DNA of 15,307 nucleotides from the NCBI GenBank assembly GCA_040882645.1, contig JBBEAX010000075.1, positions 1 through 15,307 of the forward strand, in the 5' to 3' direction. Both the position numbers and the translations under genes were made by a program. The DNA is from JAUYIV01 sp040882645 (GTDB lineage: Bacteria > Actinomycetota > Acidimicrobiia > Spongiisociales > UBA11373). Shown here one piece after another: positions 7,272 to 13,746 of this stretch (positions within the stretch are counted from its first letter, which is position 1; every line of letters starts with the position of its first letter). The notes under the pieces were generated by a model. The model was given only the letters and a program-made list of their open reading frames with translations. It ran no database searches and was not told the origin of the DNA.

Positions 7272-8033
7272 GTGATCGAATCCGCGTTGTGGGGGCTCGT
7301 CCAGGGGCTCACCGAGTTTCTCCCCATCTCCTCCAGCGGCCATTTGGTGCTGATCCCCGCGCTGCTGGGAATCGACGGACCCGACCTGGCAACTTCGGCG
7401 GTGCTCCACTTGGGAACCCTCTCCGCCCTCATCTGGTTCTACCGGCGGGACCTGTGGGGAATCGTCGCCTCACCCAGGTCGCCACGGAGCCGCACCATCG
7501 TGATGCTGCTCGTCGTGGGGACGATCCCGGCGGCTGTGGTCGGGTTGACCCTCGAAACCCCCATCGAGGTGATCTTCTCAGAGCCCTGGATCGTGGCCAT
7601 CTGCCTGATCGTCACCGGCGGGGTCCTCGCCCTGGCATCGCTCCTCCCGGCCGGAACTCGCACCGTCGAGGACGGGACATGGCGCGACGGGCTGATGGTG
7701 GGCGTTGCCCAGGCGTTCGCCCTGCTGCCCGGGATCAGCCGCTCAGGGATGACCATCACCGGCGGGTTGGCGTCAGGGTTCTCCCGCAAGGAGGCGGCAC
7801 GACTGGCGTTCCTCCTGGGCATTCCCGCCATCGCCGCCGCCGGCGGCCGCGAGACGCTGCGGATGATCGACCGGGGTGGCTTCGAACCCTCGCTTCTGTT
7901 GGGGATGGTGGTCGCCGCGCTCAGCGGCTACCTGGCGATCTCACTGCTGATCCGTCTGATCGAGCGAGTCGGCTTGATGCCGTTCGCGGCGTACTGCGTC
8001 CTCTTCGGGGCGTTCTCGTACATCGCGCTGTAG
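7272..8033 (+). CDS. uppP: Undecaprenyl-diphosphatase (UppP/BacA)
   Basis: A polytopic membrane phosphatase that dephosphorylates undecaprenyl diphosphate so that the lipid carrier can be reused in peptidoglycan and other envelope synthesis; it also confers bacitracin tolerance. The 253 residues begin with the family signature ALWGLVQGLTEFLPISSSGH (5-24), whose glutamate and serines form the active site, and include AQAFALLPGISRSGMTITGG with the second motif PGISRSG, and a helix-rich C-terminus. Start is GTG at 7272, set by homology (MIESALWGLVQG) and by TACTCT six bases upstream. The frame is also open through the upstream repeats, so automated calls may start several hundred bases too early. 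Three hairpins follow the stop. Confidence 0.96.
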   Translation: MIESALWGLVQGLTEFLPISSSGHLVLIPALLGIDGPDLATSAVLHLGTLSALIWFYRRDLWGIVASPRSPRSRTIVMLLVVGTIPAAVVGLTLETPIEVIFSEPWIVAICLIVTGGVLALASLLPAGTRTVEDGTWRDGLMVGVAQAFALLPGISRSGMTITGGLASGFSRKEAARLAFLLGIPAIAAAGGRETLRMIDRGGFEPSLLLGMVVAALSGYLAISLLIRLIERVGLMPFAAYCVLFGAFSYIAL

Positions 8034-8098
8034 GGCCTCGCTTCGCTCGGCCCTGCTATTGGCCAGCCAGAGGCTGGCTAAGGCGGCCAGAGGCCGCC
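8032..8098 (+). terminator. Three consecutive hairpins after uppP
   Basis: AGGGCC/GGCCCT at 8032-8054 (11-base loop containing the cgcttcgctc string found in the 159-bp repeat), GCCAGCC/GGCTGGC at 8062-8078 and GGCGGCC/GGCCGCC at 8082-8098. The last two share a 7-bp stem and an AGA loop. The first includes the uppP stop codon. Probable terminator cluster without a T-run. Downstream to 8148 I see nothing else. Confidence 0.55.
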
Positions 8099-8148
8099 CC
8101 GCAATCTTCGCAATTCGACAGAACGGGCTTCTCGGCGGTGCCGGAGGG

Positions 8149-8174
8149 GCAGCGGCGACACGGTGCGCCGCTGC
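8149..8174 (-). terminator. Hairpin terminator of the zinc-ribbon gene
   Basis: Perfect 9-bp stem GCAGCGGCG/CGCCGCTGC with an 8-base loop, starting 16 bases beyond the stop codon of the minus-strand gene. No T-run. Confidence 0.55.
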
Positions 8175-8190
8175 AAGCTCCCAGCAATCC

Positions 8191-9198
8191 TCAGGAGCGC
8201 TTGGCCAGTTTCTTCAAGCGCTTGTGCTCGACCTCGAGCGTGCGCACGACTTCTTCGACGGGTGCAAGGATCTCCTTCGCCTCCGACCTCGACAGGCCGG
8301 CGACGAGCGGCTTCAGTCTCTTCACTGACAAGGACAGGCGGCGGGCCGCCGCGTCAGTGGCGTCGCGAGCGGCTGCAAGGTCACCGAAACCCTCGAACCG
8401 CTGGGCCTCCGCGAGCGCAGCATGACCGTCCGCGACCGCGGCGGCGACACAGGCTCCGACCACAGGCTTCCGCAACGCGTCGAGCGAATTGGAGGCTGCG
8501 GACCAGTAGCTGGTCGCAAACGCCTCACCTGAGCCGGAGAGGATGGCGACTGTGCTCTTCGACGACTTCTTGCGAAGCGCTTCCAGTTCCGCCGCGGCGC
8601 GCTCGAGCCCATCGAGGGCCTCCGATTGCCTCCCTGCAGCAGAGAACAGGCGAACCAGAGCGGTCTGCAACTCGAGGTGCTCTTTGCCGTTCGCCCTCAT
8701 TTCGAGCGCGCGCCGCAACCAGAGCTCCGCTCGATCGTCATGGCGAGAGTCCAACCCGCGTGCCACGGCCTCGATCGCAAAGAGCGATTGTGCCGCTCGC
8801 CTCCCACTGGTCGGGAGCGATTCGGCCTCCTGACACGCCTCGTAGAGACGATCCAGTTTGATCAAGTTCGAAACGATCCGGGACGTATAGGGATCGTCTC
8901 CCCTGTTTTCGGTTTCAACGGTCGCCCGCAAGGCGGCCAGGTCGCGCACCGCCTGTTCCCGCGCCACCACCGTGTCCAGGTTCTGGAGGTGGTCGCAACG
9001 ACGGATCATGCGAGCGGTGGCGCTGGCCCCGCTCTTGGCGAGCTTCACCTTGCGATCGTCTGGCAGCAACTCGTGCCCGCAGGCGCAGCGTTCCATCCAG
9101 ATGTCGCTCTGGCGGGAGCACGACGGACAGACGACGAACGATCCGTAGCTCCCGTCCGAGGGGACAACACGCGACGGGTCGGCATTGGGGCGTGACAT
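8191..9198 (-). CDS. Zinc-ribbon protein with long helical region, unknown function
   Basis: A 335-residue cytoplasmic protein that I do not recognise. Near the N-terminus are four cysteines, CPSC (24-27) and CACG (38-41), spaced like a small zinc ribbon but with C-x-C in the second pair. The rest (about 60-335) is alanine-, leucine- and arginine-rich helix, with repeat-like stretches such as AAQSLFAIEAVARGLDSR and DRAELWLRRALEMRANGKEH that recall TPR-type hairpins, and a basic end (EHKRLKKLAKRS). ATG at 9198 is chosen because it opens just before the cysteines and has AAAGGA five bases upstream; the open frame continues into the neighbouring gene without a start of similar quality. It stands between two hairpin terminators, so it looks like a single transcription unit, possibly acquired separately from its housekeeping neighbours. 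Confidence 0.72.
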   Translation of the reverse strand: MSRPNADPSRVVPSDGSYGSFVVCPSCSRQSDIWMERCACGHELLPDDRKVKLAKSGASATARMIRRCDHLQNLDTVVAREQAVRDLAALRATVETENRGDDPYTSRIVSNLIKLDRLYEACQEAESLPTSGRRAAQSLFAIEAVARGLDSRHDDRAELWLRRALEMRANGKEHLELQTALVRLFSAAGRQSEALDGLERAAAELEALRKKSSKSTVAILSGSGEAFATSYWSAASNSLDALRKPVVGACVAAAVADGHAALAEAQRFEGFGDLAAARDATDAAARRLSLSVKRLKPLVAGLSRSEAKEILAPVEEVVRTLEVEHKRLKKLAKRS

Positions 9199-9282
9199 GA
9201 GGTTCCTTTCCGTCGATCGGCGCAGAACCCGCCGCCCCGACGGGCCCGTGCCCCCATCGTGAACCGTCCATATGGAGATGCC

Positions 9283-9328
9283 AGGGCCGACCGGCCCTCT
9301 TGCCCTCGACGCCAGCCTCGTCGAGGGC
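9283..9328 (-). terminator. Double hairpin after the SnoaL-like gene
   Basis: GCCCTCGACG/CGTCGAGGGC at 9302-9328 (10-bp stem, 7-base loop) followed on the minus strand by AGGGCC/GGCCCT at 9283-9298 (6-bp stem, 4-base loop). The first begins 19 bases past the stop of the minus-strand gene. Confidence 0.6.
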
Positions 9329-9347
9329 GCCTTCGCAACCTGCCGGT

Positions 9348-9818
9348 TCAGAGGTGCGCCGGGAAGCTCGTCGCGGCGGCTTCGTCGGCGTGGAACCACA
9401 CCTTCTCGCCCTTGAACAACCTCACTTCCGGGTCCCAGGGGAAGTAGATCACCACCTTGAACTCGACGGGCTGGTTGGTGGGCTCCACCCCGAGCCACGG
9501 ACCTTGGTGCGTGCCGGTGACGTCGGCCATCTCGAAGACGCCCTGGGGGCCGATCACGATGTCGGTCAGGTTGAAGACGATGTCGGGAAAGGCGCCGAGC
9601 AGTTCCAGGTAGAAGCGGGTGGCACCCGGCTTGCCTTCCCACCGGTGGCCAGTCTGCACCAACTCGTAGACACAGTCGTCGGTGAGGGTCGACATGAGGC
9701 CAGCGATGTCGCGGTTGTCCTCGGAGATCGAGTGGTGCTTCCACAGCTCGCGCACCTCGCGGTACTCCTCCGCCGAGAAGTCACGCCGCAGCTGCTCGAG
9801 AATCGCATCGTGGGCCAT
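9348..9818 (-). CDS. SnoaL-like / NTF2-fold protein
   Basis: A 156-residue protein of the SnoaL-like polyketide cyclase / nuclear transport factor 2 superfamily. Members are small cone-shaped proteins, some with cyclase, isomerase or hydrolase activity, many without known substrate. Evidence: helix-rich start, MSTLTDDCVYEL (42-53), ATRFYLELLGAFPDIVFNL (66-84), DVTGTHQGPWLGVEPTNQPVEF (99-120, the beta-sheet core with GTHxGPxLG) and a C-terminal strand with FKGEKVWFHAD. The ATG at 9818 has GGGAG six bases upstream and TACGAT further up (9852-9847). An in-frame GTG 14 codons earlier would overlap that promoter. It diverges from the serine hydrolase gene. Function is not assignable. Confidence 0.8.
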   Translation of the reverse strand: MAHDAILEQLRRDFSAEEYREVRELWKHHSISEDNRDIAGLMSTLTDDCVYELVQTGHRWEGKPGATRFYLELLGAFPDIVFNLTDIVIGPQGVFEMADVTGTHQGPWLGVEPTNQPVEFKVVIYFPWDPEVRLFKGEKVWFHADEAAATSFPAHL

Positions 9819-9846
9819 ACTCGACTCCCGTCTGGTTCGACGCACG

Positions 9847-9852
9847 ATCGTA
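9847..9852 (-). promoter_or_regulatory. -10 box of the SnoaL-like gene
   Basis: Minus-strand TACGAT about 28 bases before the ATG, leaving a leader of about 20 bases with a GGGAG ribosome site. A second TACGAT on the plus strand (9888-9893) serves the divergent gene. Confidence 0.45.
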
Positions 9853-9887
9853 GACGACACCCACCCTCGACTCCGGCGACAGGTCGA

Positions 9888-9893
9888 TACGAT
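9888..9893 (+). promoter_or_regulatory. -10 box of the serine hydrolase gene
   Basis: TACGAT about 40 bases before the TTG start, giving a leader that contains GGGAG at 9924-9928. No clear -35. Confidence 0.4.
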
Positions 9894-9933
9894 TCGACGC
9901 CCTGACCACCAGGCTCAACGAACGGGAGAGAAC

Positions 9934-10980
9934 TTGGGATCGACGACCGGCGACGACGGGTGGGCCGCGGATTCCCCGGCATCGGCCGGAATGACGGCTG
10001 GACGCCTGACCGCGGCGAAGCCGGCAGTCGCCGAAGGGACCTTCGGCGCAATCACCAGCCTCCTCGTGGCCCGCAATGGTGTGCTGGTCCACGAGGACTA
10101 CTTCGACGATCTCGGCGTCGGCAGCCTGCGCAACACGCGGTCTGCCACCAAGACGATCACCGGGATGCTGGTCGGGATCGCAATCGATCTCGGCCTGCTG
10201 ACGGTCGACACCCCGGTTCTCCCGTTCTTCACCGAAAAGGGACCGTTTGCGAACCCCGACCCGCGCAAGGACGAGATCACGGTGGAGGACCTGCTCACGA
10301 TGAGCTCGATCCTCGAATGCGATGACTGGAACGAGTACTCCCGTGGCAATGAGGAGCGGATGTACCTGATCGAGGATTGGGTCAAGTTCGCACTCGACCT
10401 ACCGCCTCGCGGTTTCCCCTCGTGGGCCACCAAGCCGGCGGCTGCACCGTATGGCCGCAGCTTCAGCTACTGCACGGCCGGCGTGGTGGTCCTCGGCGGA
10501 CTGCTGGAACGAGCGACGGGCACTCGAATCCCGGATTTCGCCGCCGATCGGCTGTTCACTCCACTGGGTATCGAGCAGACCGGCTGGCAGTTCATGCCCC
10601 TCGGGACCGCCATGACTGGTGGGGGTCTGGGACTTCGAAGCCGGGACCTATTGAAGCTGGGGCAGCTCTACCTCGACCGAGGCGTCTGGGATGACACGCA
10701 GGTTGTGTCGCAATCTTGGGTGGAGGCGTCGACCCGCCCGCACGCGCAGATCGACGGCAAGACCTCCTTCGGATATCTCTGGTGGCTCGGGGAATTCCCG
10801 TCGGGCGAGAAGCGCCTCGCCGCCCATTACATGGCCGGGGCCGGGGGAAACAAGGTCGTGGTGGTCCCCGCGGCCGGGCTGGTTGTCGTGATCACCAGCG
10901 CGAACTTTGGAGTCCGGGGCGCGCATGACATGACCGATCGACTGCTCGTCGACTTCGTACTGGCATCACTCGAGGACTAG
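9934..10980 (+). CDS. Serine hydrolase of the class C beta-lactamase / penicillin-binding protein family
   Basis: A 348-residue protein of the Beta-lactamase (PF00144-type) family, which includes class C beta-lactamases, DD-peptidases and esterases. The catalytic SxxK is SATK at 70-73 in NTRSATKTITGMLVGIAI. The usual YxN appears as YCT (179-181, in GRSFSYCTAG) and the third motif as HYMAGAGG (298-305). TVEDLLTMSS and GGGLGLRSRDLLKLGQLYLD are typical of the family. I see no signal peptide, so it may be cytoplasmic. The TTG at 9934 is chosen because GGGAG lies 5 bases upstream; the open frame upstream runs antisense through the SnoaL-like gene. Resistance activity is not implied: most such environmental proteins are esterase- or peptidase-like. 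Confidence 0.88.
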   Translation: MGSTTGDDGWAADSPASAGMTAGRLTAAKPAVAEGTFGAITSLLVARNGVLVHEDYFDDLGVGSLRNTRSATKTITGMLVGIAIDLGLLTVDTPVLPFFTEKGPFANPDPRKDEITVEDLLTMSSILECDDWNEYSRGNEERMYLIEDWVKFALDLPPRGFPSWATKPAAAPYGRSFSYCTAGVVVLGGLLERATGTRIPDFAADRLFTPLGIEQTGWQFMPLGTAMTGGGLGLRSRDLLKLGQLYLDRGVWDDTQVVSQSWVEASTRPHAQIDGKTSFGYLWWLGEFPSGEKRLAAHYMAGAGGNKVVVVPAAGLVVVITSANFGVRGAHDMTDRLLVDFVLASLED

Positions 10981-11006
10981 CCGGCTGGCCACGCGCCGGT
11001 CTCCTC
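10972..11006. terminator. Shared terminator between convergent genes
   Basis: An imperfect hairpin of GAGGA/TCCTC and CCGGC/GCCGG arms spans the space between the serine hydrolase stop (10980) and the stop of the Eis-like gene (11005). Being symmetric, it could end transcription from both sides. Confidence 0.5.
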
Positions 11007-12240
11007 AGAAGTGCACCGACACCTCGGGTGGCCGGTGCCAGCCGAACATGAGGTCGGCCCGGGCGAGCACCTCGGGGGTTCCTTCGACCAGCCCGAGCCA
11101 GCCGAGCGCGGCGAAGCGCGGGCTCCCCAGGTAGGCGGCGCCGAGGTGCTCGGCGGCCACCACCAGGTCGGCAGGCGCGTCGGTTCGTTCGCACTCGGCG
11201 CCAGCCGGACCGCCGGCGAAACGGAACCGGCCACCTGACTCAGGGCGGGAGCGGTCGACGACCTCGAGGACCAGCGTGTCCTCGACCTGGTACCGACGCT
11301 GCGACAGTGCACCCGCCACGTCGAGGACGCGGACCCACAGCGCGTCGTACCCGGCCGCCTCGACCCGCCGCGGGTCGTCCAGCAGCAGGTAGAGGGGGTC
11401 GTGCGGAGGACGGTTGTACGCCTCGACCTTCACCATCAGGTCGATCGAGAACACATACCGCCACAGCGCGGCGTATGCCTCCCCGTCGGCTGCAATCAGG
11501 CCGTGGACCTGCACGGTCCCGTCGGGCCCCCCTGCTCCCCAAGACGACTTGAGCCGGTACACCACGTAACCCCGGACCTCGTCTCCCACCCGGTACACCG
11601 CGTAATGCCGACGGGTTGCACCCTCCCGGCGATGCTCGGGGTCGTAGAAGTACCGTTCCCAATCGGCCTCACGCCGTTCGATCGACCCCGGCACCCCGGC
11701 ATCGACGGTGGCCGCCTGGAACACCAAGCGGATGAAGGGCTTCGCAGCCTCCGGCTCGTACAGGTGGACTGCGCCGGATGGCGCAGGAACGTCGGAACGG
11801 AGCCGGCCGTGAGCCCTGGCGATCGTCAGGTCGCGTCCACCGACCGCCATGCCGTACCCGAACCGTCCGTAGATCGACGCCTCGGATGCCCACAGCATGG
11901 AGACCACCTCGCCGCGCTGATCGGCATCCTCGAAATGCATTTCGATCATCCGGGACAGCAAGCCGCGCCGCCGATGAGTGGGATGAACCGTGATCAGCGT
12001 GAGCCCCGCCGCTGGAACCAGAGCGCCGCCGGGGACGACCAGGCGGTAGCTGAACGCGCCACCTGTGGCCACGAAGTCTTCGCCCTCGACGGCGACCATA
12101 GATCGATCGAGCTCCAGCCCTCCGGCGAACACCGGGAGGTCGTCGGGGTGGGGATCGAAGGCGAACACCACGCCGATCGCGTCACGGAAACGCCCGATCT
12201 CCGTCTCGTCGACGCGGCGGACCTGAATCTCGTTGGCCAC
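11005..12240 (-). CDS. eis: Eis-family GNAT N-acetyltransferase
   Basis: A 411-residue protein of the Eis family, which acetylates amines such as aminoglycosides or protein lysines with acetyl-CoA; in mycobacteria it causes kanamycin resistance and modifies host protein. Domain order fits: N-terminal GNAT domain with VHPTHRRRGLLSRM (85-98, acetyl-CoA loop), the SIYGRFGYG block (122-130) whose tyrosine is the proposed general acid, a second GNAT-like domain, and a C-terminal SCP2-like domain ending in FGWHRPPEVSVHF. The terminal Phe carboxylate is catalytic in Eis, and this protein ends with it. GTG at 12240 has GGAG six bases upstream. Convergent with the serine hydrolase, divergent from the secreted protein. 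Natural substrate unknown; the symbol denotes family only. Confidence 0.88.
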   Translation of the reverse strand: MANEIQVRRVDETEIGRFRDAIGVVFAFDPHPDDLPVFAGGLELDRSMVAVEGEDFVATGGAFSYRLVVPGGALVPAAGLTLITVHPTHRRRGLLSRMIEMHFEDADQRGEVVSMLWASEASIYGRFGYGMAVGGRDLTIARAHGRLRSDVPAPSGAVHLYEPEAAKPFIRLVFQAATVDAGVPGSIERREADWERYFYDPEHRREGATRRHYAVYRVGDEVRGYVVYRLKSSWGAGGPDGTVQVHGLIAADGEAYAALWRYVFSIDLMVKVEAYNRPPHDPLYLLLDDPRRVEAAGYDALWVRVLDVAGALSQRRYQVEDTLVLEVVDRSRPESGGRFRFAGGPAGAECERTDAPADLVVAAEHLGAAYLGSPRFAALGWLGLVEGTPEVLARADLMFGWHRPPEVSVHF

Positions 12241-12280
12241 CGATTACTCCAATCAAGGGTCTTGAAACCCGGCGGCGCAG

Positions 12281-12286
12281 AGCATA
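12281..12286 (-). promoter_or_regulatory. -10 box of the Eis-like gene
   Basis: Minus-strand TATGCT about 40 bases before the GTG, giving a leader of about 33 bases that holds the GGAG ribosome site. It overlaps the plus-strand TACGTT (12285-12290) by two bases. Confidence 0.45.
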
Positions 12287-12290
12287 CGTT
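12285..12290 (+). promoter_or_regulatory. -10 box of the secreted-protein gene (leaderless)
   Basis: TACGTT, six bases, then GTG at 12297. It overlaps the divergent -10 box of the Eis-like gene. Confidence 0.5.
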
Positions 12291-12296
12291 CCCGGC

Positions 12297-13115
12297 GTGG
12301 TGCGCTCACCCGGCGCACGGCTGGCGGTGCCCCTACTGACGATTGCGATGATGGCCCCCGGAGCCCCTCCGGCCCGGGCCGCCGACGGCTGCGTCACCAC
12401 TCCGGTCGGCCTCGAATGCACCTTCGAGGGCCTCACCTACACGGTGGTGACCACGACTCTCCCTCCACTGAGGTATATACAAACGACCACCATGGCCGGG
12501 GTCGGCATGTGTTGGCGGTGGTCCCGGTACCCGCCCGGGTTCGACTCCACCCATCCGCCCCACCACGACCTGATCGCGGTCACCCGAACCCTGTTTCCAG
12601 AGTGTCCGGCGGTTCCCGGCGGCACCTCCATCTCGGTGAGCGAGCGGGCGTGGCAGGTCTTCCGTGACTTCGCGCTCGCCCGCCCCGTCCCCCGGTTGCG
12701 GCCCGAAGTGGGGATCGCCAACCTGCCGTCGCTCCTCGACGTTCCTCGTCCCGCCGCGGTGAAGCACCGTGAGCTGCTGCCCGACGGCAGGCAGCTCGAA
12801 GTGGTGGCCCGCGTCCAGACGGCCCGCGTCGATTGGGGCGACGGACGGATCGAAGCGATGAGTGCTTCCCGGTTCTTCGGCGACGCGGCATCTCACCCTT
12901 ACGTCCTGAAGACGTGTGCCCCCAACCAAAGGCCGGGAAGTGCCCCCGCCGGCCGCTGCCACCCCACCCTCGCCGCCTATCCGGTGCGCGTCACGTTCGT
13001 CTGGACGGCGCGCTACCGCACCAGCGGGTCCTGGATCGACCTCGGCGCGATCGAACGGAACCGAAAGGTGCAGTACGACGTCGACGAGGTGATCGGCATC
13101 CAGGTGAGGCCGTGA
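12297..13115 (+). CDS. Secreted protein with a PKD-like WGDG motif, unknown function
   Basis: A 272-residue protein starting with a signal peptide (basic MVRSPGAR, hydrophobic LAVPLLTIAMMA, likely cleavage after ARA at 26-28). The mature part has six cysteines (32, 41, 72, 103, 207, 221), which could form disulfides outside the cell. VDWGDG (178-183) followed by SHPYV (199-203) recalls the strand pair of PKD-type domains. The region between (50-160) is proline- and arginine-rich and not assignable. GTG at 12297 is preceded by TACGTT at six bases, and a second in-frame GTG follows at once. It lies divergent from the Eis-like gene. Similar secreted orphans occur in actinobacterial genomes, but I cannot name a family. 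Confidence 0.72.
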   Translation: MVRSPGARLAVPLLTIAMMAPGAPPARAADGCVTTPVGLECTFEGLTYTVVTTTLPPLRYIQTTTMAGVGMCWRWSRYPPGFDSTHPPHHDLIAVTRTLFPECPAVPGGTSISVSERAWQVFRDFALARPVPRLRPEVGIANLPSLLDVPRPAAVKHRELLPDGRQLEVVARVQTARVDWGDGRIEAMSASRFFGDAASHPYVLKTCAPNQRPGSAPAGRCHPTLAAYPVRVTFVWTARYRTSGSWIDLGAIERNRKVQYDVDEVIGIQVRP

Positions 13116-13124
13116 CGGCCCGCA

Positions 13125-13152
13125 ATTGGCGATTGGCGATTGGCGACTGGCC
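13125..13152. repeat. Short tandem repeat, ATTGGCG x3 plus one degenerate copy
   Basis: A 7-bp unit repeated three times exactly, then ACTGGCC, ten bases after the stop of the secreted-protein gene. It may be prone to slippage. It lies just before the inverted partial copy of the 159-bp repeat. Confidence 0.8.
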
Positions 13153-13162
13153 CGAAGCCGAA

Positions 13163-13227
13163 CACGCGTTTCCTCCCCCGTAGGGGGAGGTGGTGAGCGA
13201 AGCGAGACGGAGGGGCCGTGCGGCGAC
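13163..13227 (-). repeat. Truncated inverted copy of the 159-bp palindromic repeat
   Basis: Read on the minus strand this is the first ~65 bases of the repeat unit in 6811-7255, with the CCTCCCCC-type hairpin, the gcgagcgaag string and the end arm GCACGGCCCC. It differs by a few bases and lacks the second and third hairpins and the other terminal arm. It lies between the secreted-protein gene and the PPOX gene. Confidence 0.85.
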
Positions 13228-13234
13228 CAACCTG

Positions 13235-13257
13235 CCCCCTACCCCCTGCCCCCTCCC
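13235..13257 (-). promoter_or_regulatory. G-quadruplex motif upstream of the PPOX gene
   Basis: The minus strand reads GGG, A, GGGGG, CA, GGGGG, TA, GGGGG: four G-runs with loops of one or two bases, a strong quadruplex (and on the plus strand i-motif) pattern. It occupies the -35 region of the promoter at 13261. Folding in the cell is untested. Confidence 0.6.
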
Positions 13258-13260
13258 ACC

Positions 13261-13266
13261 TATCCT
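13261..13266 (+). promoter_or_regulatory. -10 box of the PPOX gene (leaderless)
   Basis: TATCCT, seven bases, then the ATG at 13274. No SD between. Confidence 0.55.
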
Positions 13267-13273
13267 CCCCGTC

Positions 13274-13684
13274 ATGCTCGATCCTTCTACTCCGGCTGGG
13301 TCCAAGGCGGCGGCGCTTCTGCAAGACGCCGTCGTCATCTGGCTCACCACCGTCGACGCCAAGGGACAGCCGAAAGCATCCCCCGTGTGGTTCGTGGTCG
13401 AAGATGGCGAATTCCTCATCTACAGCCTGGCGAACACCTCGCGGGTGCGGAACATTCACGCCAATCCCCGGGTGTCGCTCAACCTGGACAGTCGAGAGGG
13501 TGGCGACGTCGTGGTCCTCGAGGGCGTCGCCCGAGTCGTCGAGGGGGTGTCGAGCGAGGACCACGCGGCGTATCAGGAAAAGTACCGCAGCCACATCGTG
13601 GCGATGGGTTACACCGCCGCGCAGTTCGCCGCGGGGTATCCGACTTCGATCCGGGTGGCTCCCACCAGGTGGCGGGTCCACTGA
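13274..13684 (+). CDS. PPOX-class flavin/F420-dependent oxidoreductase (pyridoxamine-phosphate oxidase fold)
   Basis: A 136-residue split-barrel protein of the pyridoxamine-5'-phosphate oxidase-like family, common in actinobacteria, many members of which use F420 or flavin to reduce small molecules. Seen: ALLQDAVVIWLTTVDAKGQPKASPVWF (start of the barrel with the PVWF cofactor contact), FLIYSLANTSRVRNIHANPRVSLNLD (basic cofactor loop) and the C-terminal FAAGYPTSIRVAPTRWRVH. The small size is as expected for this subgroup. Cofactor choice between FMN and F420 cannot be told from sequence alone. ATG at 13274 is preceded by TATCCT seven bases away; the preceding open frame is the repeat and the C-rich tract. 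Confidence 0.85.
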   Translation: MLDPSTPAGSKAAALLQDAVVIWLTTVDAKGQPKASPVWFVVEDGEFLIYSLANTSRVRNIHANPRVSLNLDSREGGDVVVLEGVARVVEGVSSEDHAAYQEKYRSHIVAMGYTAAQFAAGYPTSIRVAPTRWRVH

Positions 13685-13707
13685 CTTTCGAGTCCCCCGA
13701 AGGCGTC

Positions 13708-13713
13708 TACTGT
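13708..13713 (+). promoter_or_regulatory. -10 box of the thioredoxin-like gene
   Basis: TACTGT with TTTCGA 16 bases upstream (13686-13691) as a weak -35. The start at 13747 then has a leader with GAGGTG at 13730-13735, so this gene is translated from a leader. Confidence 0.4.
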
Positions 13714-13746
13714 GGAATTGCCCAACTCTGAGGTGCAAGAACCACG

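Noticed and set aside
6787..7275. Repetitive Arg/Pro-rich proteins translated from the array in several frames
   Set aside because: Open frames are a result of the 159-bp period and high GC. They have no ribosome sites or family likeness, and all frames look alike in quality.
8191..9744. 517-residue frame joining the zinc-ribbon protein to the region of the SnoaL-like gene
   Set aside because: The first 182 codons overlap the SnoaL-like gene in another frame and cross a double terminator. The ATG at 9198 with a ribosome site is the likely start.
9682..9933. N-terminal extension of the serine hydrolase
   Set aside because: The extension runs antisense through the start of the SnoaL-like gene and has no signal peptide or conserved residues. 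TTG at 9934 has a good ribosome site.
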